A stretch of 64,000 bases of DNA from the NCBI RefSeq assembly GCF_005768555.2, contig NZ_VCHX02000065.1:26422-90421 (forward strand), read 5' to 3'. Under the pieces are notes generated by a model, which worked only from the letters and a program-made list of their open reading frames with translations, made no database searches and was not told where the DNA came from. Below are positions 35,522 to 43,681 of the stretch, one piece after another (positions within the stretch are counted from its first letter, which is position 1; every line of letters begins with the position of its first letter). A program made the translations under genes and the position numbers. This stretch comes from Streptomyces sporangiiformans. Lineage in GTDB: Bacteria > Actinomycetota > Actinomycetes > Streptomycetales > Streptomycetaceae.

Positions 35522-35552
35522 GCGACGCGGGTGCCTCCGGCGCCGGGGGTTT

Positions 35553-35722
35553 TTCGCCACCCATTCCCGCCCCCTGGACCCCCGCTCCTCAAACGCCGGA
35601 GGGGCTGACTTTCAGCCCGTCCGGCGTTTGAGGACGAGGCCGTTCAGGCCGATAGCGGGGGTCTGGGGGCGCAGCCCCCAGGTACGGGATGGGACGGGTA
35701 GGGGCGGCGGGGGCGAAAAAAC
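35553..35722 (-). repeat. Dispersed Streptomyces intergenic repeat, copy B (longest, inverted), with terminator hairpin
   Basis: On the minus strand it reads the same block order as the copies at 24.5 and 63.9 kb: CGCCCCCGCCGCCCCTACCC, CTGGGGGCTGCGCCCCCAG, TCGGCCTGAACGGCCTCGTC. It continues into a near-perfect long hairpin at 35586–35634. It fills the gap between the convergent icmA and tetR genes. Confidence 0.85.
35586..35634. terminator. Long hairpin between icmA and tetR
   Basis: TCCTCAAACGCCGGA pairs with TCCGGCGTTTGAGGA (15 bp), and inside it GGGCTGA pairs with TCAGCCC around CTT, separated by single-base bulges. A bidirectional terminator for convergent genes, embedded in repeat copy B. 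Confidence 0.8.
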
Positions 35723-35725
35723 CCG

Positions 35726-36361
35726 CTACGACGCCGCGGTCGCCCTCAGCCCCTGCACCAGCAGCTGCGTGAAGCTGCGGACCCACGCCTCGTCCGCCGG
35801 TTCCGCGCTCACCAGGGTGCGGTGGACCACCGAACCCGCCACCATGTCGAAGATCAGATCCACGGTACGGGCCGACGATGCGGCGTCGGCCTCGGGGGGC
35901 AGCTCGCCGCGGGCCTGGGCGCGAGCCCGGCCCTCCAGGACGAGCCGCTTCTGGCGGTCGACGATCGAGGTGCGGATCCGGGCGCGCAGGGCCTCGTCAC
36001 GGGTTGATTCGGCGATCACCGCCATGAGGCCGCTCTTCGCCTCCGGACGGCCCAGGATCGCCGCGAACTGCAGGACCACGCCCTCTATGTCGGCGGCGAG
36101 GCTGCCGCCTTCCGGGAGTTCGAGCTCGTCGAAGAGCTCGGCCACCGCGTCCACGACGAGTTCGTTCTTGCCCGCCCAGCGGCGATAGAGGGTCGTCTTG
36201 GCGACGCCCGCGCGGGTCGCCACGTCCCCCAGCGTCAGCTTGGACCAGCCCAGTTCGACCAGGGCCGCACGCGTCGCCGCGAGGATCGCGGCGTCCGCCG
36301 TGGTGCTGCGCGGGCGCCCCGTGCGGGGGGCGGAGGGGCGACTCAGCATGTCGGCGACCAT
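35726..36361 (-). CDS. TetR family transcriptional regulator
   Basis: A 211-residue regulator. The HTH is WSKLTLGDVATRAGVAKTTL followed by YRRWAGKNELV; the C-terminal part resembles TetR_C domains of the AcrR/YxaF groups (AAILGRPEAKSGLMAVIAES). ATG 36361 is chosen; ATG 36349 is an alternative. It is divergent from the thioredoxin/TPR gene and convergent with icmA. A 17-bp dyad ~100 bp upstream is a candidate autoregulatory site. Confidence 0.9.
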   Translation of the reverse strand: MVADMLSRPSAPRTGRPRSTTADAAILAATRAALVELGWSKLTLGDVATRAGVAKTTLYRRWAGKNELVVDAVAELFDELELPEGGSLAADIEGVVLQFAAILGRPEAKSGLMAVIAESTRDEALRARIRTSIVDRQKRLVLEGRARAQARGELPPEADAASSARTVDLIFDMVAGSVVHRTLVSAEPADEAWVRSFTQLLVQGLRATAAS

Positions 36362-36459
36362 AGCCGGAGGTGAGGACGTCCGGAACGGTCTCGGGACGGC
36401 TGTGGCGGGGTGAGGAAGATCACCCGGGGACGTCGCATGGGCCCGCCCGGAGAGGGTTA

Positions 36460-36476
36460 CGCTACGACTCGTAGCG
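36460..36476. promoter_or_regulatory. Candidate TetR operator
   Basis: CGCTACGA and TCGTAGCG form a perfect 8-bp inverted repeat around one C. It lies in the divergent region between tetR (-) and the thioredoxin/TPR gene (+), so it may control both. Confidence 0.6.
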
Positions 36477-36610
36477 AAAGCGTGCGTGTGAGCGACGACC
36501 ACACTGACGCCGGGTGGGGACCCGGCGTCGACGACCATGCGGCGGGCCCGACCGAGCCCGGCTTTCAGAACGCTTTTCACCTGTGCGCGCGGAAGGGGGA
36601 GTATGTACTC

Positions 36611-37585
36611 ATGCAGCCACGGAACATGTCCATGAGCGGAGTCGTCGACCTCGCCGCGGTGAAGGCGGCCCAGGAGGCCAAGGCGAAGGCGGAGCAGGCG
36701 CGCGCCGATGCGGCGAAGCAGGGCGGGGGAGGAGCCGTCTCCGCCGCCAGCCTCGTCATCGACGTCGACGAGGCGGGTTTTGAGCGTGATGTCCTGCAGC
36801 GCTCCACCGAGGTGCCCGTCGTCATCGACTTCTGGGCCGAGTGGTGCGAGCCGTGCAAGCAGCTGAGCCCGCTCCTGGAGCGGCTCGCCGCCGAGTACAA
36901 CGGCCGGTTCGTACTCGCCAAGATCGACGTCGACGCCAACCAGATGTTGATGCAGCAGTTCGGGATCCAGGGGATCCCGGCCGTCTTCGCTGTGGTGGCC
37001 GGCCAGGCCCTCCCGCTCTTCCAGGGCGCCGCACCCGAGGCGCAGATCCGGGGAACCCTGGATCAGCTCGTGCAGGTCGCCGAGGAGCGCTTCGGGCTGA
37101 CCGGTCTGACGGTCGACGCGGACGCCCAGCAGAGCGAGGCTCCGGAGGCCCCCGAGGTGCCGGCCGGACCGTACGACGCGCTGCTCGAAGCCGCCGTACA
37201 GGCCCTGGACGCGGGGGACTTGGGCGGCGCGGTGCAGGCGTACAAGAACGTGCTGAGCGACGACCCGGGCAATACGGAGGCCCAGCTGGGGCTCGCCCAG
37301 GCCGAGTTGCTGCAGCGCGTGCAGAACGTCGACGCGCAGCAGGTGCGCAGGGACGCCGCCGAGAAGCCCGGTGACGTACAGGCCCAGATCGCGGCCGCCG
37401 ACCTGGATCTGGTGGGCGGTCACGTCGAGGACGCCTTCGGGCGGCTCGTCGACGCCGTGGCGCGTACTGCGGGTGACGACCGGGATGCCGCGCGTGTACG
37501 ACTTCTGGAGCTGTTCGACGTGGTGGGCGCCGACGACCCCCGTGTGACGGCGGCGCGACGGGCCCTGGCCCGGGCCCTGTTCTGA
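36611..37585 (+). CDS. Thioredoxin-domain/TPR co-chaperone (YbbN/CnoX-like)
   Basis: A 324-residue protein. Residues ~20–45 are an Ala/Lys-rich helix, ~55–165 a thioredoxin fold, and ~185–324 TPR helices (YDALLEAAVQALDAGDLGGA, then AQLGLAQAELLQRVQNVDAQ). The active-site motif is WAEWCEPCKQL (CxxC intact, CEPC). YbbN/CnoX proteins act as holdases that pass clients to chaperones under oxidative stress. ATG 36611 follows GGGGGAG; a GTG ~123 bp upstream is less supported. Confidence 0.92.
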   Translation: MQPRNMSMSGVVDLAAVKAAQEAKAKAEQARADAAKQGGGGAVSAASLVIDVDEAGFERDVLQRSTEVPVVIDFWAEWCEPCKQLSPLLERLAAEYNGRFVLAKIDVDANQMLMQQFGIQGIPAVFAVVAGQALPLFQGAAPEAQIRGTLDQLVQVAEERFGLTGLTVDADAQQSEAPEAPEVPAGPYDALLEAAVQALDAGDLGGAVQAYKNVLSDDPGNTEAQLGLAQAELLQRVQNVDAQQVRRDAAEKPGDVQAQIAAADLDLVGGHVEDAFGRLVDAVARTAGDDRDAARVRLLELFDVVGADDPRVTAARRALARALF

Positions 37586-38208
37586 CCTGTTCTTAAACGC
37601 CGAGGCCTGTGGCGCCTCGGTGAGCGATTTGTCGACGCAGCGACACTGGCGGCCGTGCTTTACCAAATCTTGGTAAACACGGCCGCTGTTACTGGGAGTA
37701 AGCCGCGAGGGTCGATCTGTCGGATTCCATCCAAGGATCAAGTGTTTTGTCAACGACCCCGGATGCACCCTCTGTTGTCGATCGATATCGACGGGTCCTC
37801 CCGTAGTTATCCGCCCGTTACTAGCGGGTAACGAAGCCCCTTGCGACGGCGGCGAGAATGCACCACGATCGGCCACGCTCGGTCCATTCCCGCGTCCCGA
37901 CAGCCAATCGGGTCAACGGGTTTTCTTGGGTCCCCACCGAGTAGGTCCGACGGCAGTGGCGTCGGCCCTTGGACAGGGGGGTCTCTGCTTCTTCGGCAGA
38001 GCCTGTCCGGCAGGTTGTGCGTGAAGTGTTCAGGCGCGACCAGTGGTTGTCGCTCGGGGGTGATCGCCGGTGAGTTCGGGCGCGGTTCGCGCTTCTGAGC
38101 GCGGGCGCTCTCCTTCCCGAGGACGTAGCACTTCTCCCATCCCTGCCCGACTGAGCCGCCGACAGGGGGCAGTCAGGGCCGGAGATGTACGTCCGAGAAG
38201 GAGGAAAT
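37586..38208. other. 623-bp non-coding leader region before the DUF6230 gene
   Basis: I see no credible gene here. It contains a strong stem-loop (37651–37684), an inverted repeat GTCGAT/ATCGAC near 37776–37791, CGTTAC/GTAACG around 37815–37832, CCTGTC/GGCAGG near 38006–38016, and a relatively AT-rich block (37660–37830). One or more promoters and a long structured 5' leader are the simplest reading. The minus-strand frame across 37821–38261 has no domain or composition signal of a gene. Confidence 0.55.
37651..37684 (+). terminator. Strong stem-loop downstream of the thioredoxin/TPR gene
   Basis: GGCCGTG and TTTACCAA pair with TTGGTAAA and CACGGCC around an ATC loop, with a single bulged C: a 15-bp stem. 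It lies 66 bp past the stop codon. Terminator is most likely; the TTTACCAA/TTGGTAAA core could also be a protein site. Confidence 0.65.
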
Positions 38209-38841
38209 ATGGAGTCCCAGGTGCGTGGCGGGACGAGATGGAAGCGGTTCGCGGTTGTCATGGTGCCCAGCGTGGCCGCGACCGCCGCGATAGGTGTCGC
38301 CCTGGCACAGGGCGCTCTCGCCGCGTCGTTCAGCGTTTCGGGTCAGTCGTTCAAGGTGACGACCAAGCAGCTTGATGGCACGGGCTTTTCCCAGTACGGC
38401 GCCATTGACTCGGGTTACACCCTCGATGGCAAGAAGACGGCACACCCCGTCGCGGTCTCTGCGTTCAAGTCCGCGACGATCAAGGAACTGTGCCAGTCCG
38501 TCGTCACCCCCAACATCCCGGTGTTGGGCAACGTCAGCCTCATCCTGAAGGCCGGCGGCGGTGACACGCCTGTCCAGGCGGAGAACCTGTACATCGACGT
38601 CGCCGACCTGAGCGCCGATGCCGAGTTCAAGAACATCGACATCGGTGTGGCCGCCGGCGACGCCAACAAGGGTCCCGGCATCGCCAAGGGCGACAAGGCG
38701 AACCCGTTCGGGTTCGCGCAGCAGGCCGACTCAGTCAGGCTGAAGGACGTGAAGCAGACGGCGTGGGCGACCACCGCCGGAACCTTCAAGCTCAGCGGAC
38801 TGAAGATGTCGCTGTCCGCAGGTGTCAAGGAGTGCTACTAG
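38209..38841 (+). CDS. DUF6230 family exported protein
   Basis: A 210-residue exported protein, long annotated in Streptomyces as a cholesterol esterase without good reason. After MESQVRGGTRWKRFAVVMVP a hydrophobic segment (SVAATAAIGVALAQGALAAS) acts as signal peptide. The mature part is β-rich with no lipase GxSxG motif, and contains only two Cys (LCQSVV and the penultimate residue ECY), possibly a disulfide. AGGAGG lies before ATG 38209. It heads a same-strand cluster with the DUF6114 and secreted-protein genes. Confidence 0.88.
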   Translation: MESQVRGGTRWKRFAVVMVPSVAATAAIGVALAQGALAASFSVSGQSFKVTTKQLDGTGFSQYGAIDSGYTLDGKKTAHPVAVSAFKSATIKELCQSVVTPNIPVLGNVSLILKAGGGDTPVQAENLYIDVADLSADAEFKNIDIGVAAGDANKGPGIAKGDKANPFGFAQQADSVRLKDVKQTAWATTAGTFKLSGLKMSLSAGVKECY

Positions 38842-38848
38842 GCGCTCT

Positions 38849-38884
38849 GTGACGGGTGGGGGAGCCTTCTTCCCCGCCCGTCAC
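38849..38884 (+). terminator. Hairpin after the DUF6230 gene
   Basis: GTGACGGG/CCCGTCAC plus GGGG/CCCC pair around a ~10-nt loop just past the stop, followed by CTCCTTCTT. It may terminate part of the transcripts, giving more of the first gene than of the two downstream. Confidence 0.65.
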
Positions 38885-38989
38885 CTCCTTCTTGTCTTCT
38901 TCGTCCATCTGGTCCGTACACCCGCCACCCCCCACCCTGCCCCCAGCTTTCACCTCTCACAGCAACGCCGTTCCAGGGAGCTGTTTTCC

Positions 38990-39529
38990 ATGAGCGCCGA
39001 GACTCCTGCCGCGCGCGGCCAATTCACCGACCGGCGGCTGAGGTTCCGCGCCTGGCGAGGCAACCGGCCGTTCTGGGCCGGTCTGTTCGTCCTCCTCAGC
39101 GGATTCCCGATCGCCTACTTCCCGTACGCGAATCTCCAGATCGGTCATCTGACCCTGGCGATGGCCACCACCGCGGGAGCGGGCTCTCTGATCATCGGCG
39201 TGCTGCTGATCGTGCTCGGGGTCAGCCTGTGGTTCCAGAAGCACGTACGGGTCTTCGCCGGTGTGGCGGCGATCCTGCTGGCGCTGGTCTCCATCCCGGT
39301 GTCCAACCTCGGGGGCTTCCTCATCGGCTTCCTGCTGGCGCTGATCGGTGGTGCGATGGCCGTGTCCTGGGCTCCCGGCGAGGAGTCCGCGGCGAGGCCG
39401 GCCAAGACGGACCGTACGGACGAGGGAGGCGCCCCCGAACCCCTGGCGGCGGGCGGGGCGAGCGAGCCGAACGATCTGTCAGGAACGAGCCCGAGCAACG
39501 GGGCGAACGGGAGGCACAGTGCCGGCTGA
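38990..39529 (+). CDS. DUF6114 membrane protein
   Basis: A 179-residue protein with four membrane segments in the first ~130 residues (FWAGLFVLLSGFPIAYFPYA; TLAMATTAGAGSLIIGVLLI; FAGVAAILLALVSIPVSNLG; GFLIGFLLALIGGAMAVSWA) and a disordered acidic/Ser tail. AGGGAG precedes ATG 38990. The stop overlaps the next start by 11 bp, so it is coupled to the secreted protein. Function unknown. Confidence 0.88.
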   Translation: MSAETPAARGQFTDRRLRFRAWRGNRPFWAGLFVLLSGFPIAYFPYANLQIGHLTLAMATTAGAGSLIIGVLLIVLGVSLWFQKHVRVFAGVAAILLALVSIPVSNLGGFLIGFLLALIGGAMAVSWAPGEESAARPAKTDRTDEGGAPEPLAAGGASEPNDLSGTSPSNGANGRHSAG

Positions 39530-40808
39530 GGAGGTCCACCGCGTGGACTCGGGAGAGTCCCGGGCGAGAACCGGGCCGCGGCATGCAGCCCCCAAGAAGC
39601 CGTTGTTCACCAGGCTGCACATGCCCGCGGGAAAGGCGATAGCCCTCGCGTCCATGCCGACCGCGATCCTCATGGGCATGGGGTTCACGCCGACCCTCGC
39701 CAACGCGAAGGACGGGGTGACGAACCCCTTCAAGGACGGACCGTGCGTCACCAAGACGGACGAGCCGAGCGAGTCGGAGTCGCCCTCGGCGTCCGAGTCG
39801 CCGGACGAGAACGACCAGGACTCCTCTGAGGAAAGCGGCAAGGGCGACACGGCGGAGCCGACCCCCACGCCGTCCTCGGGCTCGGACTCTTCGTCGGATT
39901 CAGGTTCCGACGACGCGTCCGACTCCGGGGCCTCCGACCCCGCGACCAAGGAGCCGTCCGGCGACGACGCCACGTCGCCGTCGCCCTCGCCCTCCGAGTC
40001 CAAGAACCCGCTCGACCCGCTGGGTATCGGGGACGCGCTCGAGGACATCTTCACGCCAGGCGAGAAGGAGGAGGCGAGCGCCAGCCCGTCGCCCACCCCC
40101 TCCGCCTCGGCGGGCGGGGACACCGTCGAGGACACCACCGACAAGGTGACCGACACGGTCGAGGACACCGCCGAGGGCGCCGAGGACGCGGCGAAGGACA
40201 CGGCCGAGAAGGCCGAGGACACCGCCCAGGACACGACGGACCAGGCGAAGGAGGCGGCCGACGAGGCCACCGCGTCGCCCACCCCGTCCCCCTCGGCCTC
40301 CGAAGGAGAGGGCGAGGGCGGCAAGGAGGCGTACCCCTGCGTCGTCGAGAAGAAGGTCGACGGCAAGGACGAGACGACTCCGGTCACGCTGCCGACCGAG
40401 CCCTGGTACCTGGAGTCCAGCGGGCTCCTGCTGGAGGGCCTCGACTACAAGGGCGTGGTGAACGTCAAGACGGCCGACGGCAAGACCAAGCAGACCCTGA
40501 AGTTCACCGCGGAGAAGGTCGACATCGGCGATCTCCACCAGACCGTCAAGGACGGCCAGTCCGGCAAGACGTACCACGTGGAGGCGGCCAAGGGTTCCAC
40601 CTCCACGATCCGCGGCGGCACGGTGACGATGTACACCGAGAAGCTGCAGGGCAACCTGTTCGGGCTGATCCCGGTGACGTTCGACCCCGAGCACCCGCCG
40701 CCGATCAACACCCCCATCGCGTACTTCACCAAGGTGAAGATCACGCAGGCCGGTCAGTTCGGCGGAACCCTGACCGTCCCGGGTCTGCATCAGTACGTCA
40801 CCGACTGA
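39519..40808 (+). CDS. Secreted low-complexity protein linked to DUF6114
   Basis: A 429-residue exported protein from GTG 39519 (GGGAGG upstream; GTG 39543 is an alternative). A long signal peptide (LHMPAGKAIALASMPTAILM then GMGFTPTLANA) precedes ~220 residues of Ser/Asp/Glu/Pro/Thr repeats, including heptad-like EDTAEKAEDTAQDTTDQAK blocks. A ~120-residue C-terminal folded domain begins near YPCVVEKKVDGKDETTPVTL and contains NVKTADGKTKQTLKFTAEKV. The linker suggests display across the cell wall. A perfect terminator follows. Confidence 0.82.
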   Translation: MPAEEVHRVDSGESRARTGPRHAAPKKPLFTRLHMPAGKAIALASMPTAILMGMGFTPTLANAKDGVTNPFKDGPCVTKTDEPSESESPSASESPDENDQDSSEESGKGDTAEPTPTPSSGSDSSSDSGSDDASDSGASDPATKEPSGDDATSPSPSPSESKNPLDPLGIGDALEDIFTPGEKEEASASPSPTPSASAGGDTVEDTTDKVTDTVEDTAEGAEDAAKDTAEKAEDTAQDTTDQAKEAADEATASPTPSPSASEGEGEGGKEAYPCVVEKKVDGKDETTPVTLPTEPWYLESSGLLLEGLDYKGVVNVKTADGKTKQTLKFTAEKVDIGDLHQTVKDGQSGKTYHVEAAKGSTSTIRGGTVTMYTEKLQGNLFGLIPVTFDPEHPPPINTPIAYFTKVKITQAGQFGGTLTVPGLHQYVTD

Positions 40809-40843
40809 GCGCCCCTCCAAGGCCCGTTCGGGAGCCGCAACGC

Positions 40844-40880
40844 GCTGAGGGCGCCCCCTGTCTCAGGGGGCGCCCTCAGC
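40844..40880. terminator. Perfect bidirectional terminator
   Basis: A 17-bp perfect stem (GCTGAGGGCGCCCCCTG with its complement) around TCT lies between the secreted-protein gene (+) and pyk (-), both of which end here. Confidence 0.9.
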
Positions 40881-40935
40881 GGCGTTCAGAGGCGGCGTTC
40901 AGGAGCGCGCGCGGCGCATGTGACGTGTCGGTGCG

Positions 40936-42354
40936 TCAGCTGCCCAGGTGGTGCACCCGCACCATGTTGGTGGTGCCGGGGACGCCGGGGGGCGAGCCCG
41001 CGGTGATGATCACCGTGTCGCCGTCGTTGAACCGCTTGAGCCGGACCATCTCCTGGTCGACCAACTCGACCATCTCGTCGGTGCTGTTCACGAAGGGCAC
41101 GACGTGGGACTCGACGCCCCAGCTCAGCGTGAGCTGGTTGCGGGTGGACTCGTCGGTGGTGAAGGCCAGGATGGGCTGGGTCGCGCGATAGCGGGACAGC
41201 CGCCGGGCCGTGTCACCGGACTGAGTGAAGGCCACCAGGCCCCTGGCGCCCAGGAAGTCCGCGATCTCGCACGCGGCACGGGCCACCGAACCACCCTGCG
41301 TACGCGGCTTCTTGCCCGGCACGAGCGGCTGCAGGCCCTTGGAGAGCAGCTCCTGCTCGGCCGCCTGGACGATCTTCGACATCGTCTTCACGGTCTCGAT
41401 CGGGTACGCGCCCACACTCGACTCGGCGGACAGCATGACCGCGTCCGCGCCGTCCAGGATCGCGTTGGCCACGTCGGAGGCCTCGGCGCGCGTGGGACGG
41501 GAGTTGGTGATCATCGACTCCATCATCTGGGTCGCGACGATCACCGGCTTGGCGTTGCGCCGGCACAGCTCCACGAGGCGCTTCTGCACCATCGGGACCT
41601 TCTCGAGGGGGTACTCGACGGCGAGGTCGCCACGGGCGACCATGACGCCGTCGAACGCCGCCACGACGGCCTCCATGTTCGCCACCGCCTGGGGCTTCTC
41701 CACCTTGGCGATGACGGGGACCCGGCGGCCCTCCTCGTCCATGATCTTGTGGACGTCGTTCACGTCGTGGGCGTCGCGCACGAAGGACAGGGCGACCAGG
41801 TCGCAGCCCATCCGCAGGGCGAAGCGCAGGTCCTCGACGTCCTTCTCGGACAGCGCGGGCACATTCACGGCCGCGCCGGGCAGGTTGATGCCCTTGTGGT
41901 CGGAGATGACGCCGCCCTCGATGACGACCGTCTTGACCCGGTGGTCCTCGACCTCGACGACCTTCAGTTCGACGTTGCCGTCGTTGATCAGGATCTGGTC
42001 GCCCTTGGAGACATCGCCGGGCAGGCCCTTGTAGGTCGTGCCGCAGATCGACTTGTCGCCCGGCACGTCCTCGGTGGTGATGGTGAACTCGTCACCACGC
42101 TCCAGCTCGACCGGGCCCTCGGCGAAGGTCTCCAGCCGGATCTTCGGGCCCTGCAGGTCGGCGAGGACGCCGATCGCCCGGCCGGTCTCCTCGGAGGCGG
42201 CCCGGACGCGGTCGTACCGCCCCTGGTGCTCGGAGTGCGAGCCATGGCTGAAGTTGAAGCGGGCCACGTTCATACCGGCCTCGATCAGCGACACAAGCTG
42301 TTCGTGGGAGTCGACGGCTGGGCCCAAGGTGCAGACGATTTTGGAACGGCGCAT
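40936..42354 (-). CDS. pyk: Pyruvate kinase
   Basis: Phosphoenolpyruvate plus ADP to pyruvate plus ATP, the last glycolytic step. 472 residues from ATG 42354 (MRRSKIVCTLGPAVDSHEQL). It has the substrate/K+ site NFSHGSHSEH, the signature motif region VIAKVEKPQAVAN, MVARGDLAVEYPLEKVP, and the C-terminal allosteric domain (FTQSGDTARRLSRYRATQPI). It follows ackA on the same strand with a ~100-bp gap and lies in the pta–ackA–pyk block. Confidence 0.96.
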   Translation of the reverse strand: MRRSKIVCTLGPAVDSHEQLVSLIEAGMNVARFNFSHGSHSEHQGRYDRVRAASEETGRAIGVLADLQGPKIRLETFAEGPVELERGDEFTITTEDVPGDKSICGTTYKGLPGDVSKGDQILINDGNVELKVVEVEDHRVKTVVIEGGVISDHKGINLPGAAVNVPALSEKDVEDLRFALRMGCDLVALSFVRDAHDVNDVHKIMDEEGRRVPVIAKVEKPQAVANMEAVVAAFDGVMVARGDLAVEYPLEKVPMVQKRLVELCRRNAKPVIVATQMMESMITNSRPTRAEASDVANAILDGADAVMLSAESSVGAYPIETVKTMSKIVQAAEQELLSKGLQPLVPGKKPRTQGGSVARAACEIADFLGARGLVAFTQSGDTARRLSRYRATQPILAFTTDESTRNQLTLSWGVESHVVPFVNSTDEMVELVDQEMVRLKRFNDGDTVIITAGSPPGVPGTTNMVRVHHLGS

Positions 42355-42454
42355 GGGGGCGATCCTATCGGTTTGTTTCGCTACGGAATATTCCGTCTGG
42401 TGGAAGACACAAATGGGCGGGTACGCGCTCAGGAGTGGGCCCGCCCTCAGGGGC

Positions 42455-43681
42455 TCACTCCGATTTTCCGCTCTCCACAAGTGCGTACGTCTGGGTGGCG
42501 ATCTCCAGTTCCTCGTCGGTCGGGACCACGGCCACCGCCACCCGCGCGCCCTCGGGCGACACCAGCCGCGGCTCGCCGGACCGTACGGCGTTGCGGTCGG
42601 CGTCGACCGCGAGGCCCAGCCCCTCCAGGCCCGCGACGGCGGCTTCGCGCACCGGGGCCGCGTTCTCACCGACCCCCGCGGTGAAGACGACCGCGTCCAC
42701 CCGGCCGAGTACCGCGTAATAGGCCCCGATGTATTTCCTCAGTCGGTGTATGTAGATGTCGAAGGCGAGCCGTGCCTGCTCGGCATCCTCGCCGCCCTGG
42801 TCGATCCGGCGGCGGATCTCCCGCATGTCGTTGTCGCCGCACAGGCCGATCAGGCCGCTTTTCTTGTTGAGCAAAGTGTCGATCTCGTCGATGGACATTC
42901 CGCCAACGCGCGCCAAATGGAAAATGACCGCCGGATCCGTGTCTCCGGAGCGCGTACCCATCACGAGCCCCTCCAAAGGCGTCAGCCCCATGGAGGTGTC
43001 CACGCACCGGCCCGCCCGGACAGCCGATGCCGAGGCGCCGTTGCCCAGGTGCAACACGATGACGTTGACCTCGGACGGGTCCTTGCCGAGGAGGTGCGCG
43101 GTCGCCCGGGAGACGTACGCGTGCGACGTGCCGTGGAAGCCGTAGCGGCGGATGCGGTGCTCGTCGGCGGTCCGCACGTCGATCGCGTAGCGGGCCGCGG
43201 ACTCCGGCATCGTCGTGTGGAAGGCCGTGTCGAAGACGGCGACCTGGGGGAGGTCCGGACGCAGGACGCGGGCCGTGCGGATGCCGGTGAGATTGGCCGG
43301 GTTGTGCAGGGGCGCCACCGGGATCAGCCGTTCGATCTCCGCGACCACGGTGTCGTCTATGACCGTCGGCTCGGTGAAGTGCCGGCCGCCGTGCACCACG
43401 CGGTGGCCGATCGCCGCCAGTTCGGGGGAGTCCAGGCCGAGCCCGTCCCTGGCCAGCTCCGCGGCGACGGCCTTCAGAGCGGCCTCGTGGTCGGCGATCG
43501 GGCCGGTCTGCTCGCGGGACGCGCCACCGTTCGCCAGCGGGGTGTGCTTCAGGCCGGATGTCTCCTCGCCGATGCGCTCGACCAGGCCGACGGCGAGCCG
43601 TGAGCTGTCGCGCATGTCGAGCAGCTGGTACTTCACCGACGAGGAGCCGGAGTTGAGGACGAGGACGCGGGTGGCGGTCAC
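42455..43681 (-). CDS. ackA: Acetate kinase
   Basis: Acetyl phosphate plus ADP to acetate plus ATP (reversible). 408 residues from GTG 43681, overlapping the pta stop (GTGA). Motifs: VLVLNSGSSSVKYQLL at the N terminus, AIGHRVVHGGRHF, FDTAFHTTMPESAARYAID, YGFHGTSHAYVS, HLGNGASASAVRAGRCVDTS. The coupling to pta gives a complete Pta–AckA overflow/acetyl-phosphate pathway. Confidence 0.96.
   Translation of the reverse strand: MTATRVLVLNSGSSSVKYQLLDMRDSSRLAVGLVERIGEETSGLKHTPLANGGASREQTGPIADHEAALKAVAAELARDGLGLDSPELAAIGHRVVHGGRHFTEPTVIDDTVVAEIERLIPVAPLHNPANLTGIRTARVLRPDLPQVAVFDTAFHTTMPESAARYAIDVRTADEHRIRRYGFHGTSHAYVSRATAHLLGKDPSEVNVIVLHLGNGASASAVRAGRCVDTSMGLTPLEGLVMGTRSGDTDPAVIFHLARVGGMSIDEIDTLLNKKSGLIGLCGDNDMREIRRRIDQGGEDAEQARLAFDIYIHRLRKYIGAYYAVLGRVDAVVFTAGVGENAAPVREAAVAGLEGLGLAVDADRNAVRSGEPRLVSPEGARVAVAVVPTDEELEIATQTYALVESGKSE

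Noticed and set aside
35726..37876. Possible 716-residue minus-strand protein covering tetR and the thioredoxin gene
   Set aside because: Only its last ~211 residues match a family (TetR). The rest is antisense to the thioredoxin/TPR gene.
37821..38261. Minus-strand frame within the leader of the DUF6230 gene
   Set aside because: No family motif, high Arg/Ser/Thr composition and overlap with the DUF6230 ribosome site and start.
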